Counted from the first letter of the stretch, positions 1-10,009 are shown. The stretch is DNA of 64,000 nt from Lachnospiraceae bacterium (GCA_022792535.1 JAAWBG010000021.1:43837-107836), one strand, 5' to 3'. Numbers and translations: made by a program. The notes: generated by a model not told the origin, from the sequence alone.

Positions 1-1
1 A

Positions 2-967
2 GTGGATATTAATGATATGCCAAAAGAGCATGTATTTAAGCGGGTTCGGTTATCCTATGAAGGCATGGAGACCATGAATGCCAATGACATCAAGATTATA
101 GATGCCAATGGAACAGCAAGCAATCTGAATAACTTTATGTTTTCCACAGAGAATGGAGATGCCCTAGCAACCGTAACCACCAACCTGTCTTATGCTGATT
201 GGGAGAAAAACGGATTTCCCATTGGAGACAGTGAAGTGATCTTTTTCAAGGAAACCGGAGAGCTGGTTTTCGGAGAGAATATTGCCACTTACGTCAACAG
301 TCAGAAATCTCAGCTGAACGTTACCTACACGAAACAGGGCTTCAATGAAGGGGAGATTCGACCGGAACATTATTTTGACTGTACGAATGTTACAGATAAG
401 GATAACCCTATCAATTATGTGAAGGAGAATCAAGAGATCAAATTTACAGTGGCCTTTAAACAAGAGCTTACGGTAAATACCCAGGCCAGCGATGTGCTGG
501 ACGCTTCTATCGGACGGGACGTGGATGAACTGACCAATGCAGTTCAGGCGGCGATCGCAGCTCACGATAAGGTGGATAAATTAAAAGCAATGAAAGAGGA
601 ACAGCAGTATTCCGATGAGAATTCTCAAAAAGCGCTGGCTCAGTGGATTGAGGCGGCTGAGAAAGAGGCAGTCTATGCAGACGATAATATGCAGAAGATA
701 TATGCCAGAGGAGTAACGAAATTCCAGAATTACAAAGACCGGGTGAAACTTGCCAGAACAGATTTAGGAAGCCGGGAGAACCGGCTGCAGCTTACAGAGA
801 ACAGAATGTCGAATCAGCAGTCCACCTTTGAACAGTTAAAATCTAGAAATGAAGATATGGAGCTGTCAGATATTATTATTGAATACACAGCAGCTTACAA
901 TGCTTACCAGGCTTCTTTGCAAGCCTCTGCCAAAGCAAATGGACAGACGTTGTTGAACTATCTGTAG
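2..967 (+). CDS. flgL: Flagellar hook-associated protein 3 (FlgL), 3' part; 5' end outside window
   Basis: Flagellin-like C-terminus (ENRMSNQQSTFEQLKSRNEDMELSDIIIEYTAAYNAYQASLQASAKANGQTLLNYL); directly upstream of fliW-csrA. Confidence 0.85.
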   Translation: MDINDMPKEHVFKRVRLSYEGMETMNANDIKIIDANGTASNLNNFMFSTENGDALATVTTNLSYADWEKNGFPIGDSEVIFFKETGELVFGENIATYVNSQKSQLNVTYTKQGFNEGEIRPEHYFDCTNVTDKDNPINYVKENQEIKFTVAFKQELTVNTQASDVLDASIGRDVDELTNAVQAAIAAHDKVDKLKAMKEEQQYSDENSQKALAQWIEAAEKEAVYADDNMQKIYARGVTKFQNYKDRVKLARTDLGSRENRLQLTENRMSNQQSTFEQLKSRNEDMELSDIIIEYTAAYNAYQASLQASAKANGQTLLNYL

Positions 968-995
968 GGAAATCAAAAAAAGCTGGAGGAATAAG

Positions 996-1460
996 ATGCA
1001 GGTTGAAACAAGATTGTTTGGAGAGATAGAGCTAGAAGAAGAGAAAGTGATCTTTTTTGAAAAGGGAATTATTGGATTTCCTGATTGCCAAAAGTTCACC
1101 TTGATCTATGATGAGAAAGAAGATGGCAGCCATGGCGGGATTGGCTGGCTCCAGTCCTTGGATGAGCCCACCTTCGCCCTTCCGGTAATGGACCCTCTTC
1201 TGGTTAAGGAAGACTACAATCCTCAGGTGGAAGATGAAGTATTAAAACATCTTGGCAATCTTACGGAAGAGAATACTTATGTTTTGGTAACAGTGACAGC
1301 CACAGAAGATATCACGAAATTAAGCGTGAATTTAAAAGCACCCATTGTGATCAATGCAGATGAACGGAAAGCACACCAGATCATTGTGGAAGACGACTTC
1401 CCAGTGAAATTTGCAATTTACGAGATTTTACAGGCAAAAAAAGAAAAGGCGGGTGAATAG
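996..1460 (+). CDS. fliW: Flagellar assembly factor FliW (CsrA antagonist)
   Basis: [37 protein letters not shown]...[15 protein letters not shown]; adjacent to csrA. Confidence 0.95.
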   Translation: MQVETRLFGEIELEEEKVIFFEKGIIGFPDCQKFTLIYDEKEDGSHGGIGWLQSLDEPTFALPVMDPLLVKEDYNPQVEDEVLKHLGNLTEENTYVLVTVTATEDITKLSVNLKAPIVINADERKAHQIIVEDDFPVKFAIYEILQAKKEKAGE

Positions 1461-1461
1461 G

Positions 1462-1677
1462 ATGCTGGCATTGACCAGAAAAAAAGGAGAATCCATCATT
1501 TTAAATAATGATATCGAGATCAGTATATTAGAGCTGCGGGGAGATCAGGTAAAGATTGGGATCAATGCACCCAAAGAAGTGCCAGTGTACCGCAAGGAAG
1601 TATATCTTCAGATCCAGAAAGAAAATGAGGCGGCGCTGTCAGTAGACAGTCTTGCAGCCTTGCGGGATATTCTATAA
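1462..1677 (+). CDS. csrA: Carbon storage regulator CsrA
   Basis: [48 protein letters not shown]; start set to internal ATG at 1462. Confidence 0.97.
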   Translation: MLALTRKKGESIILNNDIEISILELRGDQVKIGINAPKEVPVYRKEVYLQIQKENEAALSVDSLAALRDIL

Positions 1678-1777
1678 ATATCAGTTAATTAGATGATGGT
1701 TCTTAATTTTTTTCGCCAGGGGACCGATATAGAGATAAGAGAATATAACGGTCAGGTTTCACATGGAGGTGATAGGA

Positions 1778-2215
1778 ATGGAAGTTCGAAAAGTAAATAC
1801 ACCATCCGCGTCTTATCAGGGAAGTGGACCGGAGGTGGCTGTAAAGCAGGAGGTAACGGTCAAGCAGGAGCCTGCGAAGAGAGCTGAAGTAGTTCAGACA
1901 GAAAAGAAAAGCCCTTCGCAGCCAGCAGCTGTCTCAGAGAATCCTGCAATTTCAGGAGAAGAAAAACAGAATCCCATAGAATCAAAGGAAATGTCCCAGA
2001 AGAACGGCATGAAACGCGCAGTGGAAGAGGTAAACCGGAAGGCGAAGAATTCAGAACTTATCTTTGGAATTCATGACGCCACTAACCGGGTGACCATCAA
2101 AGTAGTAGATAAGGGCACAAAGGAAGTAATTCGGGAATTTCCCCCGGAAGAGACTTTGGATATGATTGCAAAGGTATGGGAATTAGCCGGAATCATGATA
2201 GATGAAAGGGGATAG
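1778..2215 (+). CDS. flaG: FlaG family protein
   Basis: C-terminal ...LIFGIHDATNRVTIKVVDKGTKEVIREFPPEETLDMIAKVWELAGIMIDERG; precedes fliD; GGAGGTGATAGG upstream of 1778. Confidence 0.85.
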   Translation: MEVRKVNTPSASYQGSGPEVAVKQEVTVKQEPAKRAEVVQTEKKSPSQPAAVSENPAISGEEKQNPIESKEMSQKNGMKRAVEEVNRKAKNSELIFGIHDATNRVTIKVVDKGTKEVIREFPPEETLDMIAKVWELAGIMIDERG

Positions 2216-2226
2216 GAGGAAGAAAA

Positions 2227-3765
2227 ATGGCAATTAGAATCTCAGGATTGAATTCAGGACTTGATACGGATTCTATCGTACAGGAACTGGTATCTGCATA
2301 TCGTACAAAACAGGATAAATATACAAAGGCACAGACAAAACTTTCCTGGAAGCAGGATGCATGGAAAGAGATGAATACAAAGATTTACGATTTTTACAGT
2401 AAGACTCTTTCTAACCTGCGCCGGGTAGGTAACTTTAATAAGAAGACAACCACAGTATCTGACAGCACAAAGGCAACAGTAAGCGCTTCTTCCAGTGTTG
2501 TCAATGGAACACAGACTTTGAAGGTGAACAGACTTGCAAAGGCTGGATATCTCACAGGTACTAAGTTAACACGTGCAGATGGTGAGAAGATTACAAGGGA
2601 TACTGCGTTATCAGATCTGGGTATCGCAGGCGGAAGTCTGAAACTGAAAGTGGGAAATGAGACAAAGACGGTCAATATTACCTCAGGTATGACGGTGAAA
2701 GACTTAAATGATGCATTGAAAGAGCAGGGAGTTAGCGCTAATTTCGATGCGGAACAGCAGAGGTTTTTCTTGAACTCTTCCGAGACAGGAGAAGGCCATG
2801 ATTTTAATTTTGTGGTAGAGAATGGAGATCAGGCTTCTTATAATATTCTGAGTAAATTAGGCCTGGCCACAGAAGAGAATTATAAGGCGGCTACAGGCAG
2901 TACCAGCGTTGATTCAGATATGAACTTTGCTGTAAAAGAGAAAGCGCAGAATGCTCAGATTGTTTTGAATGGAGCAGTATTTGAGGGAGAGAGCAATAAA
3001 TTCTCCATCAATGGATTGAATATTACCGCCACAGGCGTCAGTGAAGAGATGACAATTACCACTGCCACAGACGTGGATGGCATCTATAATATGGTCAAAG
3101 ACTTCCTGAAAGAATACAATGAATTGGTGAATGCCATGGAAGCGGCTTATAATGCGCCTACTTCTAAGGGATATGAGCCTCTGACAGACGATGAAAAAGA
3201 GCAGATGTCGGATAAAGAGGTGGAGAAATGGGAAGCTAAGATTAAGGATTCCATTCTGCGAAGGGATGATACCTTACGTTCTGTATTAAGCGGAATGACT
3301 TCTAATATGTCAAAGAGCTTTGAAGTAAATGGCAAGAACTACAGCCTTGCTTCCTTTGGAATTAAGACAGCCGGCTATTTTAACGCCGCAGAGAATGAGT
3401 CTTACGCATATCACATTGACAATGATCCAGACGATTCTGTTTCATCTGCAAATGAAGATAAGCTGCGTAAAATGATTGAGGAAGATCCAGACACCGTGGC
3501 AAGTTTCTTTACTCAGCTTGCAACCAGCGTTTACGATAATCTCCATGAGAGAATGGGCTCTACAACTTTGAGCAGTGCATACAAGGTATATAATGACAAG
3601 CAGATGAAGACCGAATATGACGAGTATACCAAGACAATCAAAAAATGGGAAGATAAGTTAAAAGATATGGAAGATTATTATTACAAGAAATTCTCTGCAA
3701 TGGAGGTTGCATTATCTAAACTTCAATCCCAGACCAATTCACTTTCTTCACTTTTGGGTGGCTGA
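2227..3765 (+). CDS. fliD: Flagellar filament capping protein FliD
   Basis: MAIRISGLNSGLDTDSIVQELVSAYRTKQDKYTKAQTKLSWKQDAWKEMNTKIYDFYSKTLSNLR. Confidence 0.96.
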   Translation: MAIRISGLNSGLDTDSIVQELVSAYRTKQDKYTKAQTKLSWKQDAWKEMNTKIYDFYSKTLSNLRRVGNFNKKTTTVSDSTKATVSASSSVVNGTQTLKVNRLAKAGYLTGTKLTRADGEKITRDTALSDLGIAGGSLKLKVGNETKTVNITSGMTVKDLNDALKEQGVSANFDAEQQRFFLNSSETGEGHDFNFVVENGDQASYNILSKLGLATEENYKAATGSTSVDSDMNFAVKEKAQNAQIVLNGAVFEGESNKFSINGLNITATGVSEEMTITTATDVDGIYNMVKDFLKEYNELVNAMEAAYNAPTSKGYEPLTDDEKEQMSDKEVEKWEAKIKDSILRRDDTLRSVLSGMTSNMSKSFEVNGKNYSLASFGIKTAGYFNAAENESYAYHIDNDPDDSVSSANEDKLRKMIEEDPDTVASFFTQLATSVYDNLHERMGSTTLSSAYKVYNDKQMKTEYDEYTKTIKKWEDKLKDMEDYYYKKFSAMEVALSKLQSQTNSLSSLLGG

Positions 3766-3781
3766 TAAGGAGGACATATAG

Positions 3782-4168
3782 GTGATAGCAAACAGAGGAT
3801 ACGATGCCTACGCGAAGAATAAGATTTTAACAGCTTCTCCTGCGGAGCTGACATTGATGTTGTATGAAGGGGCAATTAAATTCTGTAATATTGCGATTGC
3901 CGCGGTTGAAGAAAAGGACATTGAGAAGGCACATATCAACATTACGAAAGTGGAAAATATTGTTTCAGAATTTATTGCAACGCTGGATCATAAATATCCG
4001 GTAGCGAAGGACTTTGAAAATGTTTATAATTACTTGCTGGAACGTTTGCTGGAGGCGAATTTGAAGAAAGATAAAGAGATTCTGGAAGAGGTCCTGAAGC
4101 ATTTGCGTACCATGCGTGATACTTGGAAAGAAGTTATGGAGCAGAATAAGACTGCAAAGGCGAACTAA
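3782..4168 (+). CDS. fliS: Flagellar export chaperone FliS
   Basis: YDAYAKNKILTASPAELTLMLYEGAIKFCNIAI; GTG start. Confidence 0.95.
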   Translation: MIANRGYDAYAKNKILTASPAELTLMLYEGAIKFCNIAIAAVEEKDIEKAHINITKVENIVSEFIATLDHKYPVAKDFENVYNYLLERLLEANLKKDKEILEEVLKHLRTMRDTWKEVMEQNKTAKAN

Positions 4169-4169
4169 T

Positions 4170-4646
4170 ATGGCAAATGAGTATTTAGATATTATGATTC
4201 AGAGCCTTCAGAAGAAAAAGAAGATTCTGGACGGAATTATTGAAAAGAATAAAGAACAACGTGAGATTCTGGAAAAAGAGGAACTGAATGCAGATGATTT
4301 TGAGCGGAATGTTCAGGAGAAAAGCGATCTGGTAGATCAGATTGAGATTCTCGATGAAGGTTTTGAAGAGTTATTCGGCCGGGTGAAAACTGTGGTGAAA
4401 GCTCATAAGCAGGAATACAGAGAAGAGATTGTGCTTATGCAGCAATTGATCACGGAGATTACGGAGAAATCTGTTACGATCCAGAGTGAGGAAATGCGTA
4501 ACCGCAGAATGGTAGAGCTTCGTTTTTCCCAGGAGCGAAAGAAGATCCGGGAGAAGAAGAATACCTCTGTGGTGGCAAATCAGTACTACAAAAATATGTC
4601 GAATCTGAATTATGTGGAGGCACAGTTTATGGATTCGAAAAAATGA
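4170..4646 (+). CDS. FliT/FlgN-like helical flagellar chaperone
   Basis: Helical, charged protein immediately after fliS; internal ATG at 4170 follows the fliS stop. Confidence 0.5.
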   Translation: MANEYLDIMIQSLQKKKKILDGIIEKNKEQREILEKEELNADDFERNVQEKSDLVDQIEILDEGFEELFGRVKTVVKAHKQEYREEIVLMQQLITEITEKSVTIQSEEMRNRRMVELRFSQERKKIREKKNTSVVANQYYKNMSNLNYVEAQFMDSKK

Positions 4647-4685
4647 TATGTGACAGAATGAAAAATCAGAATAGATCACAAGGGG

Positions 4686-5150
4686 AAAGCCGGTGCAAAG
4701 AGATGCACCGGCTTTATAATCCTTCTGGAGCTATTAAGAAGAATCATTACATAGATTATACCTCATATCTATGATAAATGAAAAGGGCAAAACATGACGC
4801 TTTTGGGAAAATTTTTAAAAATATAGAGGAAAGCCGGTGCATATAAAACACCGGCTTTTGTGGTCCTCCCGGAGCTAAAGAAGAAGGACCACTATGTAAA
4901 TTATACTCCTCACATATATAACAATTTAGAAAGGTAAAATATGACACTTTTAAGAAAAGTTTTTGAGAATTTTTTATGAAATTTAAAAAAAGAAAAGCTG
5001 ATGCAGAATAGACAATGCATCAGCTTTTCTTTTGCGGTCTTCCTGGAGCTACAAAGGAAAAACCGCTATCTAAACTTATACCCCTCGTATATATAACAAT
5101 TGAGCAGTACAAAATATGACAGTTTTTGAGAAAGTTTTTAAAAATTTTAA
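4686..5150. repeat. Three diverged tandem copies of a structured non-coding unit (~145-160 nt)
   Basis: Strong stem-loops at 4686-4715, 4830-4858 and 4991-5030, each followed by a (C/T)GGAGCTA motif (4726, 4870, 5044), a TATATAACAAT-like box and AAA-ATGACa-cTTTT...TTTTT. The second motif is inside a perfect 8-bp stem GTGGTCCT/AGGACCAC (4860-4867/4885-4892). No ORF of note. Confidence 0.75.
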
Positions 5151-5200
5151 AATTTTTAGTTATATACCTTTTGAAAGAGGTGTGATATGATTGGAGAAGC

Positions 5201-5228
5201 TAAATGATAGATTCATTTTTTACGATAT
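5201..5228 (+). promoter_or_regulatory. Sigma-D (sigma-28)-like promoter
   Basis: TAAA-N16-TACGATAT, ~50 nt upstream of the CDS at 5280. Confidence 0.45.
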
Positions 5229-5279
5229 AACTACTGATACAGAATTGTGTCACTAATTTGCAGAAGGAGAATAATTTTT

Positions 5280-6980
5280 ATGGATAACCTAGGAGAACTT
5301 TATTATGAATGTGGAATAAAATATTTTGAAGCTGAGAGATATAAGGAAGCAGTTTCTAACTGGATACAGGCTTATGATCTGGATTATGAGAAAGAAAGCA
5401 TTATAGAAAATATCTATAATTGTTTTATATTGCCCAATGAACAAGAATTTAGAAAAAATTATGAACAGAATAGAGAGGGATTTACAGAGGTACCTTTCGA
5501 AGCGTGTACTCTGGATTTTATTCCCTTGAGTGAGGATGAATTCTGTATCTTTGATCGGGAAGAGAAGACCTTTCAGGGAGTAATCGCATTGGAGGAAAAT
5601 CCACTGCAGGGAGATAAAATTGAATTCAACGATATTTTATATACAGATACCTGGGATATTCGGGAAATGACAGCAGATATGAAGGAATATGAAAGGGATG
5701 TGGTATATGTATTGGTGAATGAATTGGAACCCAAATTTGTTTCTTTTTTGAAATTGCCTCGTTTTCGAGAATTGTATTTAAAAAATGTCATTTTATTTAG
5801 AAATGAAAGAATCATGCATGATTTTTTTGAGGAATATGAAGAATTCTATCTGCCGAAACAAATTGTTACAGCAGATGGAAAAAAATATTGGGATTTAATT
5901 CATAATTTCCATGAAAAGAGGATCCATCACACGGATGCAGAACGAAAAAATATATTTTTGTCTATCTGTATACCTAGTTACAATAGGGGAGAAATTGCAT
6001 TGGAAAATGTCAGGCATTTATTGTCCTGCCCTTATGACAGTGAGATAGAGATTGTTGTGTCGAATAATGGCTCTACGAAAGGCGTAGAGGCATACGAAGA
6101 GATTAAAAATATAAAAGATTCCAGAATCCAATATCATGAATTTCCGGAAAATCAAGGGTATGCGGCAAATATATTAAAGGTGTGCAGTATGGCGAAGGGA
6201 AGATTTGCAATGTTGGTAAGCGATGAGGATCTTATGATACTGGATCATTTTGGTAAGTATCTGAGCGCCATAAAAGCAAATCAAGATTGTGGGATATTGT
6301 TTGCGGGGAGAGGTGATTTGGGCCTTAGGTGGGATCCAGAGGAAGATAATACAGTATCTATCATAGAAAAAGGAATATGGGCAATTGAAACAGCAGCCAT
6401 GTGGACGTATGTTACAGGTTTTACTTATAATATGAGGTTATGTCAAAAATTAGGAGCATTAGAAAAATTAGAGCAATTAAGATGTGGAAAAGCGATTGAC
6501 TGGCGGAATGAGGAAATGATGTTAGACAGAACAAGTGAAAGAAATTTGTGCGTAGAAATTTATACGAATAATTGTCTAGCTATGATGTTATGCCGGTATG
6601 CAGATTTTGCTCATTTCAAGTTGGATATGTTTGATGTTAAAAAGAACAATACTACGTTTAAAGGCTGCTTTGACATAGGAAGCAGACCGGAATGCAGGTT
6701 AGAAAAGCAGAACAGCCGTATGGATTTTGTGCATCAGGTATTGAATTTAAACAAAGGGGATTTTATTCGGCTGTTTTTATATGAATGTAAACGGACACAT
6801 TTTCTGATAAATCTTTCTTTTAATGCTTATCCAGAGGATATGCTGAAACTGGGATCAGAGTGGGAGATTCAGGCATGTGTTTACAAAGACCAAAAAGAAT
6901 ATTTAGATTCTTTTCCGATTCCTTTGACAGAAGAAGAATATGCCATAATTCAGGGGAAAATAGCAAGAACAGAAGAATAA
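5280..6980 (+). CDS. Family 2-type glycosyltransferase with N-terminal TPR-like segment
   Basis: IFLSICIPSYNRGEIALENVRHLLSCPYDSEIEIVVSNNGSTKG...; RBS AGAAGGAGAA; paralogous to 11116-12813. Confidence 0.8.
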   Translation: MDNLGELYYECGIKYFEAERYKEAVSNWIQAYDLDYEKESIIENIYNCFILPNEQEFRKNYEQNREGFTEVPFEACTLDFIPLSEDEFCIFDREEKTFQGVIALEENPLQGDKIEFNDILYTDTWDIREMTADMKEYERDVVYVLVNELEPKFVSFLKLPRFRELYLKNVILFRNERIMHDFFEEYEEFYLPKQIVTADGKKYWDLIHNFHEKRIHHTDAERKNIFLSICIPSYNRGEIALENVRHLLSCPYDSEIEIVVSNNGSTKGVEAYEEIKNIKDSRIQYHEFPENQGYAANILKVCSMAKGRFAMLVSDEDLMILDHFGKYLSAIKANQDCGILFAGRGDLGLRWDPEEDNTVSIIEKGIWAIETAAMWTYVTGFTYNMRLCQKLGALEKLEQLRCGKAIDWRNEEMMLDRTSERNLCVEIYTNNCLAMMLCRYADFAHFKLDMFDVKKNNTTFKGCFDIGSRPECRLEKQNSRMDFVHQVLNLNKGDFIRLFLYECKRTHFLINLSFNAYPEDMLKLGSEWEIQACVYKDQKEYLDSFPIPLTEEEYAIIQGKIARTEE

Positions 6981-7011
6981 GCAGGTAATGTAATATCTTT
7001 ACTGACAAAGC

Positions 7012-7039
7012 TAAATTAAAAATTAAATACTGCCGATAT
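7012..7039 (+). promoter_or_regulatory. Sigma-D-like promoter
   Basis: TAAA-N16-GCCGATAT; the -10 matches the known sigma-D consensus GCCGATAT exactly. Confidence 0.65.
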
Positions 7040-7045
7040 AATGAA

Positions 7046-7138
7046 AGATAAGAATGATAGGAAATCATTTTACGACGCATGGAAGCGATATACCATAAAG
7101 GCTAAGAGAAATGGATAAGCGTCCATTTCTCTTTTTTT
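7046..7138 (+). ncRNA. Candidate ~90-nt sRNA or leader attenuator with GGA-loop hairpins
   Basis: Between sigma-D-like promoter and rho-independent terminator (7105-7138). Contains AAUGAU-AGGAA-AUCAUU (7053-7069) and CGC-AUGGAA-GCG (7076-7087). Confidence 0.5.
7105..7138 (+). terminator. Rho-independent terminator upstream of rfbH
   Basis: AGAGAAATGGA-TAAGCG-TCCATTTCTCT then T-run. Confidence 0.85.
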
Positions 7139-7157
7139 ATCTTATAGGAGAAAAATT

Positions 7158-8498
7158 ATGTTTGAAAATAAAACAGAAGAGCAGGCAAGAGAAGAAATCC
7201 TGCATCTGGTGACAGAGTATTATAATCTATACCATAAAAATAAAAAAATTTTTGAGCCGGGAGATCGGATTGCCTATGCTTCCAGGGTCTATGATGAAAA
7301 GGAGATGTGCAACTTAGTAGATGCTTCTTTGGAATTCTGGCTGACCTCTGGCAGATATACAGTGGAGTTTGAAAAAAAATTCTCAGAATATCTGGGCGTG
7401 CAGTATTGTTCTTTGGTAAACTCAGGTTCTTCTGCCAATCTGCTGGCTTTTATGGCCTTGACTTCTCCTTTGCTGGGAGAACGTCAGGTGCTTCCGGGCG
7501 ATGAGATGATTACGGTTGCGGCAGGTTTTCCTACCACGGTGACGCCGGCCATCCAATATGGCGTAGTTCCGGTCTTTATTGATGTGACGATTCCACAGTA
7601 CAATCTGGACGTCAATCAGTTGGAGGCAGCGTTTTCAGAAAAGACAAAAGTGGTGATGGCGGCTCACACTCTGGGGAATCCTTTTGATCTGAAAGCAGTA
7701 AGGGATTTTTGTGACAGACACAATCTATGGCTGATTGAGGACAATTGCGATGCTCTTGGAACAAGATATATGATAGATGGACAAGAAAGATATACGGGAA
7801 CCATTGGGGACATCGGAACCTCTTCTTTTTATCCCCCTCACCACATGACCATGGGAGAAGGCGGAGCAGTCTATACAGATCAGCCTTTATTGCACAAATG
7901 CATTCGTTCTCTCCGGGACTGGGGCCGGGACTGTATCTGCACCTCTGGTCAGGACAATCTGTGTGGCCACAGATTTGACCGGCAGTATGGGGAGCTTCCG
8001 ATGGGCTATGATCATAAATATGTCTATTCCCATTTTGGATATAATTTGAAGGCAACAGATATGCAGGCGGCTATTGGCTGTGCACAAATTGATAAGATGC
8101 CGGAGTTTGCAGCCCGAAGAAGACATAACTTTGAGAGATTGCTGGCAGGGCTGAAAGGATGTGAAAAACAATTGATCCTTCCAGCGCCCTGCGAAAATTC
8201 TCGGCCAAGCTGGTTTGGATGTCTGCTTACGTGCAGGGAAGGAATAGACCGCAATGAAGTGGTTGCATATCTGGAAAACCATGGAATACAGACACGGATG
8301 CTGTTTGCAGGAAATCTAATTAAACATCCTTGCTTTAACCAGATGCGGATTTTGGGCAGGGGATATCGCGTGATAGGAGATTTAAAACATACAGATCAGA
8401 TTATGAATGATACTTTTTGGGTAGGAGTTTATCCAGGAATGACAGACGAGATGGTTGATTATATGGCAGAGATAATTCGAGAAGCAGTAAACCAATAA
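7158..8498 (+). CDS. rfbH: CDP-6-deoxy-4-hexulose 3-dehydrase (E1, RfbH/DdhC)
   Basis: DegT-fold PLP protein with SSFYPPHHMTMGEGGAVYT, where His replaces the PLP Lys as in the RfbH family. Confidence 0.92.
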   Translation: MFENKTEEQAREEILHLVTEYYNLYHKNKKIFEPGDRIAYASRVYDEKEMCNLVDASLEFWLTSGRYTVEFEKKFSEYLGVQYCSLVNSGSSANLLAFMALTSPLLGERQVLPGDEMITVAAGFPTTVTPAIQYGVVPVFIDVTIPQYNLDVNQLEAAFSEKTKVVMAAHTLGNPFDLKAVRDFCDRHNLWLIEDNCDALGTRYMIDGQERYTGTIGDIGTSSFYPPHHMTMGEGGAVYTDQPLLHKCIRSLRDWGRDCICTSGQDNLCGHRFDRQYGELPMGYDHKYVYSHFGYNLKATDMQAAIGCAQIDKMPEFAARRRHNFERLLAGLKGCEKQLILPAPCENSRPSWFGCLLTCREGIDRNEVVAYLENHGIQTRMLFAGNLIKHPCFNQMRILGRGYRVIGDLKHTDQIMNDTFWVGVYPGMTDEMVDYMAEIIREAVNQ

Positions 8499-8513
8499 GA
8501 TTCTGGAGGAAAT

Positions 8514-9440
8514 ATGAAGGTCGTAGTAACAGGAGCAACAGGATTTGTGGGAAAGTGGCTGGTGAATGAGCTTCTGAGTCAGAGAGACGATGTGACAATT
8601 ATCGTGGGAGATATAAAAAAAGTCCCGGAAGAGTGGAAAAATGTACTGGATATTGTAGAAGCTTCTCTGGAACAGATTTCAGGGCTCAATCCGGCAGATT
8701 TTCCTCAAAGAGAAGCGGAGATTCTTTTTCATTTGGCATGGAGAGGAGTATCAGGAAAAGAAAGAGCAGACAATGAAATTCAATTAGAGAATGTTCAGTT
8801 CACCTGCGATACGGTAAGGCTGGCAGAGAAACTTCATTGCAGAAGATTTGTACATGCAGGGAGTATTATGGAATATGAAGCGATAAAGTATATCCCAACT
8901 GTGAATGCCGAACCGGGAGTTGGAAATATATACAGTATAGCAAAACTTACGGCAGATCTTATGGCAAAGACAATCGCGGTGAACGCAGGGATGGAGTACA
9001 TAAATCTCATTATTTCCAATATTTACGGAGCAGGAGAACATTCAGAGAGATTTTTTAATACCACATTAAAAAAAATGATGAATCATCAGCCAATACCCTT
9101 AACTCATGGAAGGCAGTTATATGATTTTATCTATGCTTCAGATGCGGTCAGGGCTATGATACTTGCAGGTAAAAAAGGTGAGAAAAATTCTGAGTATTAT
9201 ATCGGGAACACTAGGCAGTATCCTTTAAAAGAATTTGTCCTGCAGATGAAGGAAACATTGGAAAGTCAATCAGAACTTTTATTTGGACAAGTACCTTTGA
9301 AGACTGCTATGCTGACATATCATGAATTTGATACAGCAAGGATAGAAACGTTAGGCTTTAAACCGGAAGTCGATTTTGTACAGGGAATAAAAATGACGAA
9401 AGAATGGATGATGGAAGAGAGAAGCGGAGGGAAAAAGTGA
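8514..9440 (+). CDS. NAD-dependent epimerase/dehydratase (extended SDR)
   Basis: MKVVVTGATGFVGKWLVNELL... ; YSIAK catalytic motif. Confidence 0.8.
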   Translation: MKVVVTGATGFVGKWLVNELLSQRDDVTIIVGDIKKVPEEWKNVLDIVEASLEQISGLNPADFPQREAEILFHLAWRGVSGKERADNEIQLENVQFTCDTVRLAEKLHCRRFVHAGSIMEYEAIKYIPTVNAEPGVGNIYSIAKLTADLMAKTIAVNAGMEYINLIISNIYGAGEHSERFFNTTLKKMMNHQPIPLTHGRQLYDFIYASDAVRAMILAGKKGEKNSEYYIGNTRQYPLKEFVLQMKETLESQSELLFGQVPLKTAMLTYHEFDTARIETLGFKPEVDFVQGIKMTKEWMMEERSGGKK

Positions 9441-9991
9441 TAAATTTCGAGGTGAAAAATCTTTTAGGGGAGGTAAAATTGCTCAGTCCCTTTTATATGG
9501 AAGATGAGAGGGGATATTTTTTGAAGACCATAGAAAAAGATGTTTTCAAGAAGTGGGGCCTGAATGTAGAGATACAGGAAATTTTTGAGACTTACTCCAA
9601 GCAAAAGGTTATTCGAGGACTTCACTTTCAGACAAAAGATCCACAGACTAAGATTGTACGGGTGATAAAGGGCAGGATTCATGATGTAGTTGTGGATCTT
9701 CGCAAAGGTTCTCCTGACTTCGGAAAGTCTTTGGATGTGATTTTAAATGATGAGGAACGTAACAGCTTATGGATTCCGGCAGGCTTTGCCCATGGATTTG
9801 AGGTGTTGTCTGAAGATGCTCTGGTATCTTATCAATGTATCGGGAAATATCAGAAAGAATTTGATACGGGAATCTGTTGGAACGATAAAGAGCTTGCAGT
9901 AAAGTGGGAGACAAAAGATCCAATTGTATCCGATAAAGATGCGGCACTGATGTCTTTTCGTGAGTTTGTGGAAAAATATGGTGGATTATAG
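9437..9991 (+). CDS. dTDP-4-dehydrorhamnose 3,5-epimerase-like sugar epimerase
   Basis: VIRGLHFQTKDPQTKIVRVIKGRIHDVVVDLRKGSPDFGK...WIPAGFAHGFEVLSEDALVSYQC; probable GTG start overlapping upstream stop. Confidence 0.85.
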   Translation: MINFEVKNLLGEVKLLSPFYMEDERGYFLKTIEKDVFKKWGLNVEIQEIFETYSKQKVIRGLHFQTKDPQTKIVRVIKGRIHDVVVDLRKGSPDFGKSLDVILNDEERNSLWIPAGFAHGFEVLSEDALVSYQCIGKYQKEFDTGICWNDKELAVKWETKDPIVSDKDAALMSFREFVEKYGGL

Positions 9992-10009
9992 AGAGAAAGA
10001 GAGAAGGAC

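Noticed and set aside
164-565. Minus-strand ORF (133 aa) opposite flgL
   Set aside because: Shadow of the well-supported flgL frame; no recognisable motif or RBS.
1693-1887. 64-aa ORF overlapping flaG
   Set aside because: Overlaps the better-supported flaG frame; low-complexity read-through of the leader.
4686-5150. CRISPR-like array or transposon ends
   Set aside because: Units diverge along their whole length with conserved pairing, not identical repeats with unique spacers; no transposase or target duplication seen.
7612-8055. Minus-strand 147-aa ORF inside rfbH
   Set aside because: Antisense shadow of a clear RfbH coding region.
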